A DNA stretch of 64,000 bases from the NCBI RefSeq assembly GCF_037893015.1, contig NC_133666.1:1331467-1395466 (forward strand), read 5' to 3'. This document shows positions 1-11,169 of this stretch, in pieces. The stretch is from Macrotis lagotis (Eukaryota > Chordata > Mammalia > Peramelemorphia > Peramelidae). Position 1 is the stretch's first letter. Each line of letters opens with the position of its first letter. Below the pieces are notes generated by a model. That model saw only the letters and a program-made list of their open reading frames with translations. It ran no database searches and had not been told where the DNA came from. Made by a program: the position numbers and the translations under genes.

Positions 1-118
1 TGGACCTGCAGTCAGGAGGACCTGAGTTCAAATCTGACCTCAGACACTTAAAAATTACTTAGTTGTGTGACCTTGGGACACTTAACCCCATTGCCTTGCA
101 AACCCCCTCCCCCCAAAA
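1..118 (+). repeat. Marsupial CORE-type SINE, cut by the window edge
   Basis: This is the 3' part of the SINE that recurs through the whole window. Full copies read head GGGGCAGCTAGGTGGC, then a tRNA-like box (GAGTTCAAATC), then the CORE phrase CCTTGGGCAAGCCACTTAAC, and end in CTTGCAAAAA plus an A-rich tail. The layout fits the Mar1/WSINE group known from marsupials; I cannot assign the exact subfamily by eye. Confidence 0.85.
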
Positions 119-308
119 CCAATAATTTCATCCAAGAGAATGACAATAATGAGGTAACATACCAATAGTTATAGGATGCAGCCAAAACAGTTATGAGGAA
201 ATTGTATACCTCTAAATGTATAAATGAATAAATTAGAGAAAGAGGAGATGAATGAATTGAGAATGCAGCTATAATGATGTTTATCCTTCATTTTCTTTTC
301 TTTTCTTT

Positions 309-453
309 TTAAGATTTTCTAAGGCAATGGGGTTAAGTGGCTTGCCCAAGGCCACACAGCTAAGTAATTATTAAGTGTCTGAGGCCAGATTTGAACTCAG
401 GTACTCCTGACTCCAAGGCGAGTACTCTATCCACTGCGCCACCTAGCCACCCC
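309..453 (-). repeat. CORE-type SINE
   Basis: A reverse-oriented copy inserted in the L1. It begins with the T-rich tail and ends at GCGCCACCTAGCCACCCC, the complement of the SINE head. Confidence 0.9.
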
Positions 454-455
454 AT

Positions 456-755
456 TTTATCCTTCATTTTCAAAGAAAACTGCATCAGGGCGATGATGCC
501 ATGACAAGCACATGAATTGGATTTGAGTCAAGGGGGTGTTGTACTAAGTCACCAGTCTCACTTTCTCCTCCAGAACCAGTGACTAGATATGAATCAGGAA
601 GACTGGAGATGGCCCTGGATGCGAGGCAATCAGGGTTAAGTGACTTGCCCAAGGTCACACAGCTAGAAAGAGTCCAGTGTCTGAGGTCAGATTCAAACTC
701 CAATCCTCCTGACTCCAAGGCCAGTGCTCTATCCACTTCATCCCCTAGCTCCCTG
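456..755 (-). repeat. Longer SINE with an RTE-like tail
   Basis: Only the tRNA-like and CORE part matches the common SINE. The rest (about 456-620) is a separate module running from CCTTCATTTTCAAAGAA to a CTTTCTCCTCCAGA block. The same module recurs at 13220-13525, so it is a defined SINE family. The complement of its end resembles RTE-type LINE 3' ends, which suggests RTE-driven mobilisation (inference). Confidence 0.7.
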
Positions 756-2916
756 CATGCAACTACAAAAAAGCCAGAAAAAGAACAAATTAAACATCAC
801 CAACTAAATACTAAACTAGAAACTCTAATTAAAGGATGGATTAACAAAATTGAAAGTAAGAAAACTACTGAATTCATAAATAGAGCTAAGAGTTTGGTTT
901 TATGGGGAAGAAAGCAACACAATAGATAAATCTTTGCTTAATTTGATTAAAAAGAAAGAAAACTAAATTAACAGGATCAAAAATGAAAAGGGTGAACTCA
1001 TCATCAATGAAGAGGAAATTAAAGCAAACATTCAGAGGTTTTTTTGCCCAATTCTATACCAAAAAATCTGACAATCTAAGTGAAATGGATGAATATTCAC
1101 AATACAAATTGCTCGAATTAGCAGAAGAGGAAATAATACTTAAATAACCCTTTCAGAAAAAAAGAAACTGAACTCCCTAAGAAAATATCTCCAGGGCCAG
1201 ATAGATTCACAAGAGAATTCTAATAAACATTTAAAGAACAATTCATTCCAATACTACATAAGTTATTTGCAAAAATAAGTGGACAGGTCCTACCAAATTC
1301 ATTTTATGACACAAATATGGTGCTATACCTAAACCAGGAAGAGACAAAATGGAGCAAGAAAATTATAGACCAATTCCCCTAATGTACACTGATGCAAAAA
1401 AAAGTTAAATATTAGCAAAGAGATCAGTGCAAGTTATCTCCAAGAGAATACCCTATGATCAGGTGGGATCTATATCAGGAATGCAAGACTGCTTCATTAT
1501 TAGGAAAACCATCAGCATAATCAACCATATCAATAACAAAGCCAACAAGAATCATACAATTATTTCAATAGATGCAGAAAAAGCTTTTGATAAAAATAAA
1601 GCATCCATTTCTGTTAAAAGCCCTGGAGAGCTTAGGAACAAATGGATCTTTCCTTAAAACAATAAACAGTATTTATCTAAAACCATTAAAAACCATCATA
1701 TGCAATGGGGATAAGTTAGAGGCCTTCCCAATAAGATCAAGGGTGAAACAAGGATGCCCCTTATCACTATTATTCAATATTGTCCTAGAAATGTTAGCTT
1801 TAACAATAGAAGAAATGAAAATGAAAGGAATTAGAATGGGCACTCTTGCTCTTTGCAGATGACATGATGGTCTATTTAGAGAATCCTACAGAATTCACCA
1901 AAAAAATACTCAAAACCATTAATAACTTTAGCAAAGTTGCAGGATATAAAATAAACTCACATAAATCATTAGCATTTCTAGACATTACCAACAAAGCCCA
2001 GGAGCAAGAGATAGAAAGAGAAATTCAAAACAACTGTAGACAACATAAAATATTGGGGAGTCTACCTGCCAAGACAAACCTTATAATTACAAAATATTTT
2101 TCACACAAATAAAGTCCTGTCTCAACAACTGGAAAAATATCGGTTGCTTATGGGTAGACAGATAATATAATAAAAATGACAATTTCACCTAAGTAAATCT
2201 ACTTTTTTAATATCATACCAATCAAACTACACAAAAATTATTTTATAGAGCTAGAAAAAGTAATAATAAAATTTATCTAGAAGAACAAAAAGATCAAGAC
2301 TATCAAAGGAATTCATGAAAACAAAAATGCACAGGAAGGTGACCTAGCCATACCAAATCTAAAACTATATGATTAAGAAGAAATTATCCAAAACGATTGG
2401 CTAAGAAATAGTGTGGTGGAGCAGTGCGATAGATTAGGCTCGCAAGACACGGTAGTAAATTATATTAATCTACTCTTTGACAAACCCAAAGTCTCCAGCT
2501 TCTGGGACAAGAACTCACCATTTAACAAAAACTTCTGTGAAAACTGGGAAACAGTATGACAGAAACTAGGCATAGACCAATATCTCTACAAAGGGTCAAA
2601 ATGGGGATATAATCTAGATATAAAGAGTGAAACCATAAGCCAGTTTAAAGAGCAAGAAATTGTTTACTTGTTGGATTTATGGACAGAAGGAGAATTTATG
2701 ACCAAAGAAGAGATAGAGAGATTTATGAAAATGAAAAGGGATGATTTCAATTACATTAAATTGAAAAAGTTTTGCACAAACAAAACCAATACAACCAAGA
2801 TTAGAAGGAAAGCAGAAAGTTGGGAAATAATTTTTCCAGTGAGTGTTTCTGATCAAGGCCTCATTTCTAAAATATAGAGAGAACTGAATCAAATTTACAA
2901 GAATATAAGTCATTTT

Positions 2917-3058
2917 GGGGCAGCTAGGTGGTATAGTAGAGTACCAATGTTGGAGTCAGGAGGAACTGAGTTCAAATTCGGGATCAGACATTTATTACCT
3001 AGCTGTGTGGCCTTGGGCAAGCCACTTAACCCCATTGCCTTGCAAAAACAAAAAAAAG
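2917..3058 (+). repeat. CORE-type SINE
   Basis: Head GGGGCAGCTAGGTGG, CORE phrase and A-rich tail are present, with a small deletion after the head. It is inserted in L1 ORF2 sequence. Confidence 0.88.
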
Positions 3059-3169
3059 AATACAAATCATTTCCCAATTGACAAATAGTCAAAGGATATG
3101 AACAGGTAGTTATCATATGAAGAAATCAATATGCTTTGAGTCACTATAAATTAGAAAAACATCAATTAC

Positions 3170-3334
3170 GGGGTGGCTAAGTGGGGCAGTGGATAGAGCA
3201 CCGGCCCTAGAGTCAGGAGGACCTAAATTCAAATTCGACCTCAGACACTTAATAATTACCTAACTGTGTGGCCTTGGGCAAGCCACTTAATCCCATTGCC
3301 TTGCAAAAAAAAAAAAAAAACCTAAAAAAAAAAA
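3170..3334 (+). repeat. CORE-type SINE with target-site duplication
   Basis: A full-length copy inserted in the L1. The flanks carry AAAAACATCAATTA before and AAAAATATCAATTA after it, a 14-bp duplication with one mismatch. Confidence 0.92.
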
Positions 3335-3738
3335 GAAAAATATCAATTAAAACAACTCTGAGGAGTGACCTTACCTATCAGATTGGTTAATATGGCAAAA
3401 AAGGGAAATGTAAATGTTGGAAAGGATGTCGGGAAAGTGAGACACTAATGCACCATTGGTAAAGTTGTGAACCATTCAGCCATTCTGGAGAGCAATTTGG
3501 AACTATGCCTAAAGGACAATAAAACTGTGCAAGTTTTTTGATGCAGTAATACACAATTAGGACTATATCATAAGGAAGTCGAAAAAAACAGAGAAAGAAC
3601 CTGTATACAAGAATATTCATAGCAACTCTTTTTGTAATGGCAAAGAATTGGAAATTGAGAAGATGCCCATCCATTGGGGAATGACTCAACAATCTATCAC
3701 GTATAAATATAATGATTATTGCTCTATAAGAAACAATT

Positions 3739-3925
3739 GGGGGGGGGGCACGGCTAGGTGGCTCAGTGGATAAAGCTCCAGCCCTGGAGTCAGGAGTACC
3801 TGGGTACAAATCCAGTCTCAGACACTTAATAATTACTTAGCTGTGTGGCCTTGGGCAACCCACTCAACCCCATTTGCCTTGCAAAAACCTAAAAAAACAA
3901 ACAAGCAAACAAACAAACAAAAAAC
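3739..3925 (+). repeat. CORE-type SINE
   Basis: A full-length copy in the L1 with a G-run before its head and a long AAAC-rich tail. Confidence 0.9.
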
Positions 3926-4162
3926 AATAAGCAGGTAATTTCAGAAGAACCTGGTAAAAATTACATCAACTGATGCTGAGTGAAGTAAGCAGAACCAAGA
4001 GAACATACATTAACAGTAACATTGTATAATGATAAGCTAAGATTGACTTAGCTCTTCTCAGCAATAGAGTGATCAGACAATTCTAAAAGGGGTAATTAAA
4101 AATGCCATCCACATTTAGAGAAAACTATGGAATCTGAATGCAGATCAAAACACATTATCTTT

Positions 4163-4311
4163 GGGGCAGCTAGGTGGCATAGTGAATAGAGCACCTGCCC
4201 TGGAGCCAGGAGTACCTGAGTTCAAATCTGACCTCAGACACTAATAATGACCTAGTTGTGTGACCTTGGGCAAGCCACTTAACCCTACTGCCTTGCAAAA
4301 ACAAACAAAAA
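4163..4311 (+). repeat. CORE-type SINE
   Basis: A full-length copy near the L1 3' end. The head follows a CATTATCTTT flank and the tail is AAAC-rich. Confidence 0.9.
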
Positions 4312-4600
4312 AATACTATCTTCACCTTTTTAATTTTGTTTTTTTTTTTGCTTTTCCTTCTTGTGATTTTTTTTTTCCTTTTTCCTTCTGATTCTTTCAA
4401 CAGTGTGACCAATATGGAAGTATGTGTAATACAAATGTGCATGTATAACATATCAATTTAGTTAATCCTTGGGCAGGGGGAGTAAAGGGTGGGAGGGAGA
4501 AAACTATAGAAAAATGAATATTGAAAATGATCTCTAGATATAATTGGAAAAATAAACAAATGAAAATAGAGAGAATGTTTAGCCTTACTAAGATGAAAAC

Positions 4601-5330
4601 ACAGAAGCAAATGTTTAAAAAAAAAAAGATCAATCTCAGCTCTTCACTTTTGTAAAATGAGGGTGAAAATATTTAGCCTCACTGGGTCTTGATGAGAATC
4701 ACACATAGAAATATGGTGAGAGGAAGCACTCTGCAAATGTAAGATTTCCACAATCCAACAAACCAGTGATGGTCAGAGTGAGAGACTGCAGTCCTGGTGG
4801 CAGCTACTATGTGCTCAATTCTTTGTGAAATGCTATAGAAAGACATAATTAACATGAGAAAGAAAGGAGGGAGAGAGTTTATTAAGGTCCTGCTCTAAGG
4901 CAGATCCTGTGCTAACTGGTAGAGTTCCAAAACCAAGAAAGAGCCATGCCCCACCTCTCTAGGAACCAAGAAGTTTTTGATTGAATTGGGGAATAGGAGC
5001 TACTATGAAAAAGGGTGGGAGGAAGCCACTTGTAGGGTGGCAGTTTGGTGGCCAAAGTGGGGAGTGAGCACCAAGCCTGGGTCTTCTTTGACCTAGAGGT
5101 GCCAAGGAGGGACCTACCAATCACTAAGTGGACCTCAGGTACAAGATGGAATTGTTTCTTTGTTGGAAAGTTTGTCTTCTACTGTACATCTATGTGAATG
5201 GAATGAATGGCTTAGAATGAAAGGCTTGGGACTGGAAAAATTAAATTAGATGATAAAGGAAAATTTAAAAAAAAGAAGAAAAGAAAGAGGTACCCCCCCA
5301 CCCCAATCTGGTTGTTATACTCCTTGGAAA
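4601..5330. other. No gene seen; probably old repeat
   Basis: The stretch holds short frames only. A phrase near 4870-4930 (AGATCCTGTGCTAACTGG) resembles the start of the diverged repeat family seen at 15683, 24355 and 28846. I see no exon-like sequence. Confidence 0.4.
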
Positions 5331-5800
5331 TGAAGACATATTTCAGGAAATGATTGTTATCCAGGTGAAGCCTCCCCCTCAAAATTCAGAGAAATCTAAG
5401 CTGAGTTGAAAACAGAAAAATCTTTATTAGAAAGAAAATTAGATACTAGTGGAGAGGCCCCCAGCATAAGTCCAAAGGAGGCCATAGCCTAGGAAAGCAT
5501 GAGAGATTTATGCTTGGGAAAAAGAAAGGCTAGTCTTTGCCAGGACCAAGTAGACTTAATAGCAGGATGTTTTGCAGGAGCACTTGACTGTAAAACTGGT
5601 TTGGCCCAGTTTCGGGCTGGTAGGGAGTGGTCAACCCCCAAAGGGAATAAGCAAGACCAAATTTGGCTCACTGAAGACTCCCAATTGGCTCCTCCCAGCA
5701 AACAGACTTCCTATATGTCTGGTGCCTGGGCCAACTAAGATAACACATAGAAAACAGACATTTAAACCCCAGGATATTTCTTCATGATTATTCTAGGACC
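5331..5800 (-). mobile_element. Possible solo LTR of an old endogenous retrovirus
   Basis: Read on the minus strand this stretch has a promoter-like A/T box followed about 100 bp later by AATAAAGATTTTTCTG (complement near 5420), the order expected of an LTR U3-R-U5. No internal retroviral region is attached, so it would be a solitary fossil. The exact ends and family are not clear, and a non-retroviral repeat is possible. Confidence 0.3.
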
Positions 5801-5849
5801 ACTCTTTATCCATTATTAAAAACTACATTCAATAATCTACAGTATATCT

Positions 5850-6008
5850 TTTTTTTTTTTTTTTAGGTTTTTGCAAGGCAAATGGGGTTAAGTGGCTTGC
5901 CCAAGGCCACACAGCTAGGTCATTATGAAGTGTCTGATGCCGAATTTGAACCCAGGTACTCCTGACTCCAGGGTCGGTGCTTTATCCACTACGCCACCTA
6001 GCCGCCCC
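5850..6008 (-). repeat. CORE-type SINE with target-site duplication
   Basis: A full-length reverse copy. The flanks are TACAGTATATCTT before and TACAGTATGTCTT after, a 13-bp duplication with one mismatch. Confidence 0.92.
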
Positions 6009-7074
6009 AATACAGTATGTCTTCATAGGGTTTCCTCAGCTTCCATTTCTGTAGGAAAGTCCTTGAAGAGACTACTTTGTAAGTGACCTTTTGTCCAGTT
6101 TCTGGGCCAAAGAAACAAATGTTTGAAGGCCATGAAGACTGGAAGAGAAGGAGATAGGCTTCAAGAAAGAACATCTTAATCCCTTGCCTGGAGAAAGGAA
6201 GGACTGGTAGCCTTATCTATGTATTCAAAGAATAAACAAAGGGTTGGGTTGGGTTTTTGGGAGGACAGGTCTTCTCTTGTAACTTTTTCTTTGGGGAAGA
6301 TGCTTTTGTGTTGAATTTTCCCCCTCCTACTCTGTAGATTACTTCCTCTCCTCCACTCCCTTGGCTTTATTTTTCTAAGGACCCAGAGCTCCAAGGCCAG
6401 CAGGCCTAGCAGGAAGAGACTTTGGACCCTGGGAAAAAATCTGTCTTCCTGGAGGGGTTTCCCTGCAAGTAGCAGTCCCTAGTGGCCTTTCTGCATATAT
6501 CTGTTATGACCTCTCCTCAAGAATTTTCAACCTCTTCAACTCTTTTCTATATATGAGGGTTGCTGCAAGTTCATTCATTTATTATTTCTTTTTAGCAAAA
6601 TGTCGTTTCCCTGATTATTTCTTTTAATTAGATCGATTTTTGTTTTGTCTGAACTCCCAAATGCTACCCCTGTCTTTCCTACTTCCCATGAAGCATAATC
6701 AGTTCGACTTCCAGACCCTTATTTGTGGGTCTTTCTGTTTCAAATATATTTATTATACCCCCCCCTTTTTCAAGGGGAGCTATCCACCCTTCCCCCAATA
6801 AACTCATCATTCAGGAATCTCATCATCTTGCAAGATCCACTCATTTCCTCAGAACCATCAGCTTGTCTCATTGTAGGGTAGAGGAGGAGAAACTGTAGAG
6901 CTATCTCCTGGGGCATTGCCTTATTCCCCTCCCTATGGATCTCTTTGAGATCTACACAATGCCCCCAGCCAATCCATCATTGGGAGATCTCATCATCTGT
7001 GATTTTTTCCCCTTGTCTTTCTTCATCAGAATTCCATCTGGGCTGTTTTCTAGGTCTTTGTGAAAAAGATGAGT
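6009..7074. other. No gene or named repeat recognised
   Basis: Moderately C/T-rich sequence with short frames only. I found no exon with good splice sites and no family I can name. Confidence 0.4.
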
Positions 7075-7283
7075 GGGGGCGGCTAGGTGTCTTAGTGGAT
7101 AAAGCACCCGCCCTGGAGTCAGGAGTACCTGGCTAGCCTCGAGGAAGCTAGATAGCCTAGTGGATAGAGTACCCGAGTTCAAATCCAGGCTCAGACACTT
7201 AATAATTACCTAGCTGTGTGGCCTTGGGCAAGCCACTTAACCCCATTTGCCTTGGGAAAAAAGAAACCTTAAAAAAAAAAAGA
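7075..7283 (+). repeat. Chimeric CORE-type SINE
   Basis: The copy begins as a normal SINE (head, then CCCTGGAGTCAGGAGTACC), but at 7131 it restarts with GGCTAGCCTCGAGGAAGCT and a second head (AGTGGATAGAGTACC) before finishing normally. The inserted piece is the near-perfect complement of 7691-7734 in the neighbouring SINE and its flank, so this copy contains sequence taken from its neighbour. Confidence 0.85.
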
Positions 7284-7582
7284 GAGATGAACAGGATGGG
7301 TTAGGCAAAAATGCTTCTTCTGACTTCACCCGTCTTCAAGCTTGCCCATGCCAGGCTCTTAATGTATATTGCTTTGACTTGATCGCCCCATCCAAGTATG
7401 CAAGAGACAGCCTAGCCTAGCCTAGGGAGGAAAAACTGTAGTGAACTCCCCCTGGAGATCAGAGTAAAAAGAAGACTATGAAGAGTAGGAGGAAATATTG
7501 TGTATCAGGCCATTCCACAGGAAGTATCCAGGATGCTTAGAATGACTATCAGAATGACCAGCCTAGTCTTTTGTTTTTCTGC

Positions 7583-7735
7583 TTTGTTTTGTTTTGTTTT
7601 GTTTTGTTTTTGCAAAGCAAAGGGTTCAATAATTTGCCTAAGGCCACACAGGTAAGTATGCATTAAGTATCTGAGGCTGGATTTGAACTCCGGTACTCTA
7701 TCCACTAGGCTGTCTAGCTTCCTCGAGGCTAGCCA
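7583..7735 (-). repeat. CORE-type SINE, source-like partner of the chimeric copy
   Basis: A reverse SINE with a (GTTTT)n tail. Its head and 5' flank (7691-7734) are shared in inverted orientation with 7131-7174. Confidence 0.85.
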
Positions 7736-7837
7736 TTTGACTAGTCTATTGAAAATAGGGAAGTTAGAGGAAAGAGTCTAGAGGGGAAAAGAATAAGTTC
7801 AGTGTGGGCTTTAAAAGCTCAAGATGTCTAGGAGTTA

Positions 7838-7991
7838 GGGGCAGCTAGTGGCACAGTGTATAGAGCACCAGCCCTGGAGTCAGGAAGCCCTGAGTTTAAA
7901 TCTGAACTCAGACATTTATTTATTGCCTAGCTGTGTGACCTTGGGCAAGTCACTTAACCCCATTGTCTTAAATAAATAAAAAAATTTTAAA
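7838..7991 (+). repeat. CORE-type SINE with a perfect 17-bp target-site duplication
   Basis: AAGATGTCTAGGAGTTA occurs at 7821-7837 and again at 7992-8008. A perfect duplication suggests a fairly recent insertion. The target is a diverged repeat whose phrase AGATGTCT also occurs at 36670 and 35200. Confidence 0.95.
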
Positions 7992-8008
7992 AAGATGTCT
8001 AGGAGTTA

Positions 8009-8494
8009 TCCAATTGGATATTTCCAATAGGTATATGGAGATGTGAGAGGGAAGGTCAGGAGAGCACTTAAGGCTGAACAAAACCACCTGAGAAGCTTCT
8101 GCAGGCCCATGAAGTCAGTAGATAACAGGATCTTGAATTTTAACTGCCTAATGCTGAATATAGATTGGATGAACCTCATGGAGAAGTTACTGAATGAGAG
8201 TGGTAAAGAGAGGAGTTGGAAGAGGCCATGGGGAGCAAGGTATATTCCAAAACCTCCACTACTATCTGGAAATGTCGGAAAAGGTATGAGTGATAGGGCA
8301 ACGACCAGGTGTCAGTGAGAGCCAGAAGATGGAATGAGAGAGGAAAAAATTCAAGGTGAAATGTGCTTTGATGCACATGGAAGGGGTGGAGAGATCTGGA
8401 GCAGGTTCATTATGGGGGATGGGAATCCCTGGGAGGGAGAATGTCTAAGAGGTAGCATGCATTCAGACCCATTGTGATTACCTAGTTGGCCATC
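8009..8494. repeat. Diverged long interspersed repeat
   Basis: The text GGATATTTCCAATAGG followed by GGAGATGTGAGAGGGAAGG resembles the pieces at 32890-33530 and 36240-36740, so I place it in the same unnamed family. No coding potential is seen. Confidence 0.45.
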
Positions 8495-8510
8495 AAGAAA
8501 CAGTGAGTAA

Positions 8511-8663
8511 GGGGCGGCTAGGTGGCGGAGGGGGATAAAGCACCGGCCCTGCAGTCAGGAGTACCTGGGTTCAAATCCGGTCTCAGACACTTAATAATTA
8601 CCTAGCTGTGTGGCCTTGGGCAAGCCACTTAACCCCATTTACCTTACAAAAAGGAAAAAAAAA
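8511..8663 (+). repeat. CORE-type SINE with a perfect 16-bp target-site duplication
   Basis: AAGAAACAGTGAGTAA flanks the copy at 8495-8510 and 8664-8679. Confidence 0.95.
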
Positions 8664-8957
8664 AAGAAACAGTGAGTAAGGTATTAGGCACACAAGGAAA
8701 GTCTGAGGTCATAGATGCTGGTCTCCATGGGCATGGGTGGGCAGCAGATTACTAGAGGACAGTGAGCAGTGAGACTGAACCTTCTTGTGCTATGGAGAGT
8801 CCAGGCAGGGACTCAGCAATCACTAAGTCAACACCAGGGCTTGGGCCACAGCTGGAAAGGAGAGAGGGTGGAGGAGTGGGCATGAGGTGAGACAGAAGAA
8901 CAACTGGAAGGCCAGAACAACTGGAAGGGCAGGACCTTTCTTCTGGACTAGGTGAGG

Positions 8958-8972
8958 CCACTAGTGGGCAGC
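8958..8972 (+). promoter_or_regulatory. CTCF-like motif
   Basis: CCACTAGTGGGCAGC fits the CTCF core consensus CCASYAGRKGGCRSY at all but one position. Whether it is bound cannot be told from sequence. Confidence 0.4.
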
Positions 8973-9524
8973 TGTAGAGGTCCTGTCAGGTCCTAGGTAC
9001 TTCTCTTTTTTGGCACAGCCTGGGTTCCAGTGGTGACTCAGTATGACTGAGCTTACCCTGGGCTCAGTTTGGGTTTCATCTATGCTTTTCCTTTATAGCC
9101 TAGGTAGAGTGTGACTCCAGGGCTGGTATTTGGTCAAGGTGGAAGGCTCCATCTGGGGCCATGTTTGAATTTGGATTCAGGGCTCAGACTGAGGGCAGGC
9201 AGGTTAGGCTTAGGCTCCTACTGCCTTCTGGAGACAGGCCATCTCAGGCTTCTTCCACGATTGTCCACGTCTGTTTTCCATGAGCCTCCAGCCTGCTCAT
9301 TGTCAGAGGCCTCCAGGCGCTCCTGGAGGAGAGCTCAATTCAGACATGTCCTCTGTTCATCCCCAGCTATCTCACCCCTCAGAGTCCTGGCTTAGTTGTT
9401 GCCTCTCAGGTAGGAACTCCTTGGGAGCTGGGTTTTGGCTGAGTTTTTTCCTCTGAGTTTGCCTGGCACAAGCCCTAGACCTAGAGCAGGCATCACCTTT
9501 GCGCCTTCCTGGCGCAGGGACTCA
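8973..9524. other. G/T-rich stretch, weakly repetitive, no gene
   Basis: From about 9000 to 9240 the plus strand is rich in G and T, with phrases such as GGGCTCAGTTTGGGTTTC. Their complements resemble the C/A-rich repeat at 27836-28840. No reading frame is convincing. Confidence 0.35.
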
Positions 9525-9630
9525 GGGAGGCAAAATCACGTAGGGCAATAGAAGTCTGAACATGAGATCTGAACATGAGTCCTTGTTCTCCAGAACCTGG
9601 GCCCTTTCCACTACACCATACTGTCTCCCT
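9525..9630 (-). repeat. MIR-like SINE fragment
   Basis: The text GAACCTGGGCCCTTTCCACTA resembles the antisense of an old MIR element. It is short and diverged. Confidence 0.35.
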
Positions 9631-9789
9631 CTTCTCCTCTAGACAATCTTATTGTTCACCCCTAATCCTTGCCCTTCTACATAGATACCTCAACATCCCC
9701 TCCTCAAACATCCTGACCTTTGCTCAATGATGTCCAGATTCTTCCTCGTGTACAACTATCATCTTTTCTCCTCTTAATTCTTGTTTCTT

Positions 9790-10010
9790 TTCCTTACAGC
9801 TGGTTGGGTAGTACAGAATGCTGGACTTGGAGTCAAGAAGACCTGAGTTCAAATCCAGTTCTAGACATATTAGTTTTGTGACTCTGGACCAGTCACTAAG
9901 CATCTTCTAGCCTCAGTTTCTTCACCTGCAAAATGGGGATAAGAATAAACTACCTCACATAGTTGTTGTAAAGATCAAAAGAGTTAATCTATGTAAAGTG
10001 TTCAACAGTA
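9790..10010 (+). repeat. MIR (therian-wide CORE-SINE)
   Basis: The order of phrases matches MIR: GGAGTCAAGAAGACCTGAG, then GTGACTCTGGACCAGTCAC, then TCTTCACCTGCAAAATGGGG, then GTTGTTGTAAAGATCAAAAG. The copy is nearly full length. Confidence 0.85.
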
Positions 10011-10320
10011 TTTTGCTGCTGCTCTGCTGGCACCCTGGCACCCACCAGGCCTGAGCAGGATGTGTTTGGAAGAGGGGAGGAGCGGTGGTAAACTTTGGGT
10101 TGACCTAGTTGGGGATCAATGGACTACTTAGCAGCTATTTCCAGGGCAGTGCCTGGCACACCCTAAATATTTGTGCCCCTCCCTCTCCCCCTGTCTCCCC
10201 TTCCTCTGTCTGATTGCTGTAACGGCAGGAGGTCTTCAGTGAAAGCACTCCCAGTGGTTTCATGCACAGCCACCATCACTGCTATTCATTAAGGGAGAGG
10301 GGATACAAAACCTGAGCTCT

Positions 10321-10335
10321 CCACTAGGTGGCACT
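10321..10335 (+). promoter_or_regulatory. CTCF-like motif, full consensus match
   Basis: CCACTAGGTGGCACT matches CCASYAGRKGGCRSY at every position. It lies in a repeat-free stretch (10020-11150) with two more weaker motifs within about 110 bp. Confidence 0.6.
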
Positions 10336-10408
10336 GTGTGAGCCACTTCAGCTCCTCCGTGCTGCACATGCGCCATAACCTTCCCAAAGACTGCAGTATA
10401 GTCCCTAG

Positions 10409-10423
10409 ACACCAGAGGGCAAC
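10409..10423 (+). promoter_or_regulatory. CTCF-like motif
   Basis: ACACCAGAGGGCAAC matches the CTCF core except at two positions and has the same orientation as the motif at 10321. Confidence 0.45.
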
Positions 10424-10426
10424 CAC

Positions 10427-10442
10427 GACTGCCACCTGGGGC
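10427..10442 (-). promoter_or_regulatory. CTCF-like motif, opposite orientation
   Basis: On the minus strand CCCCAGGTGGCAGT carries the invariant AGGTGGCAG part of the core and departs from it at two positions. Confidence 0.4.
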
Positions 10443-11169
10443 TGAGCATGGCTATGTTTGGAAATCCCAATTTGTAACCCACTGCCTGAGGCTCCCCAGG
10501 ACTCTCAGGGACTTGGAGATACCTAGACTCCTCAAACACTTATCAATTGTGTTCCCACAATTTTAGGAGTCTCAGTTTCATTTCCCTACTTAATAGGTAG
10601 ATTAGCTTTTCCAAAGGAATTCTACATCAAAGGTGTTGTTCAGCCTTGTTTTTGGAAAGGGCTGGTGACATCAGGGAGCAATGCCATGCCTGTCCAGTGA
10701 GGTCAAGCCACACAGTATCCTCAGGCTCACTCATCCTGAGTCATTGAAGCCCAATGACAGAACAACTGGCAATAGGTCAGGTTGCAGATGTCTGACCAAG
10801 CTCAAAGCCTCCACCGTTCCTGCCGTTGGGACAAGCCATTCTCATCTGCCCACTCTGCCAGGGAAGTCTTCCCATGCCTGGGCTAGACCCCCTCTAATGC
10901 ACCAAGAGCTTTACTAGGGTGGGGCTTCTTGGAGCCCCCCATGGCAGAAGGGCTGGTCCTCCTGATCACTCCTGCTCTACTTACACTCTCTTCTTTTTTC
11001 CATCTTGCCCCCTTGGTGAAGTGGTTCAGTTCCACATTTGCTTGGATGACTTCCACCATCTCTTGCCTTAGCTCCTCCTCATGTGCTGTTGAATACAGAT
11101 GGAGAAAAACACAGATCCTTTTTTTCCTCTACTTCCTTTCCTTCCACTCTCATTCATTTTCTATCATCT
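10443..11169. other. Repeat-poor stretch without a recognised gene
   Basis: Only short frames are present. I found no match to RPL10, the human neighbour beyond DNASE1L1. Confidence 0.4.

Larger units (their letters stand above)
119..4600 (+). mobile_element. L1 LINE, ORF2 and 3' end, 5'-truncated and split by SINEs
   Basis: L1 sequence runs in pieces (about 119-308, 756-2916, 3059-3169, 3335-3738, 3926-4162, 4312-4600) between inserted SINEs. The reverse transcriptase domain is plain: a DQVGSISGMQ block near 1457-1487, IISIDAEKAFDK near 1560-1593, a QGCPLSLLFNIVLE block near 1750-1790 and the catalytic FADD at about 1849-1860. The frame shifts several times and carries stops, so the copy is dead. 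The endonuclease part is missing. The 3' end resembles an older marsupial L1 subfamily and matches the piece at 55740-56010. Confidence 0.9.
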
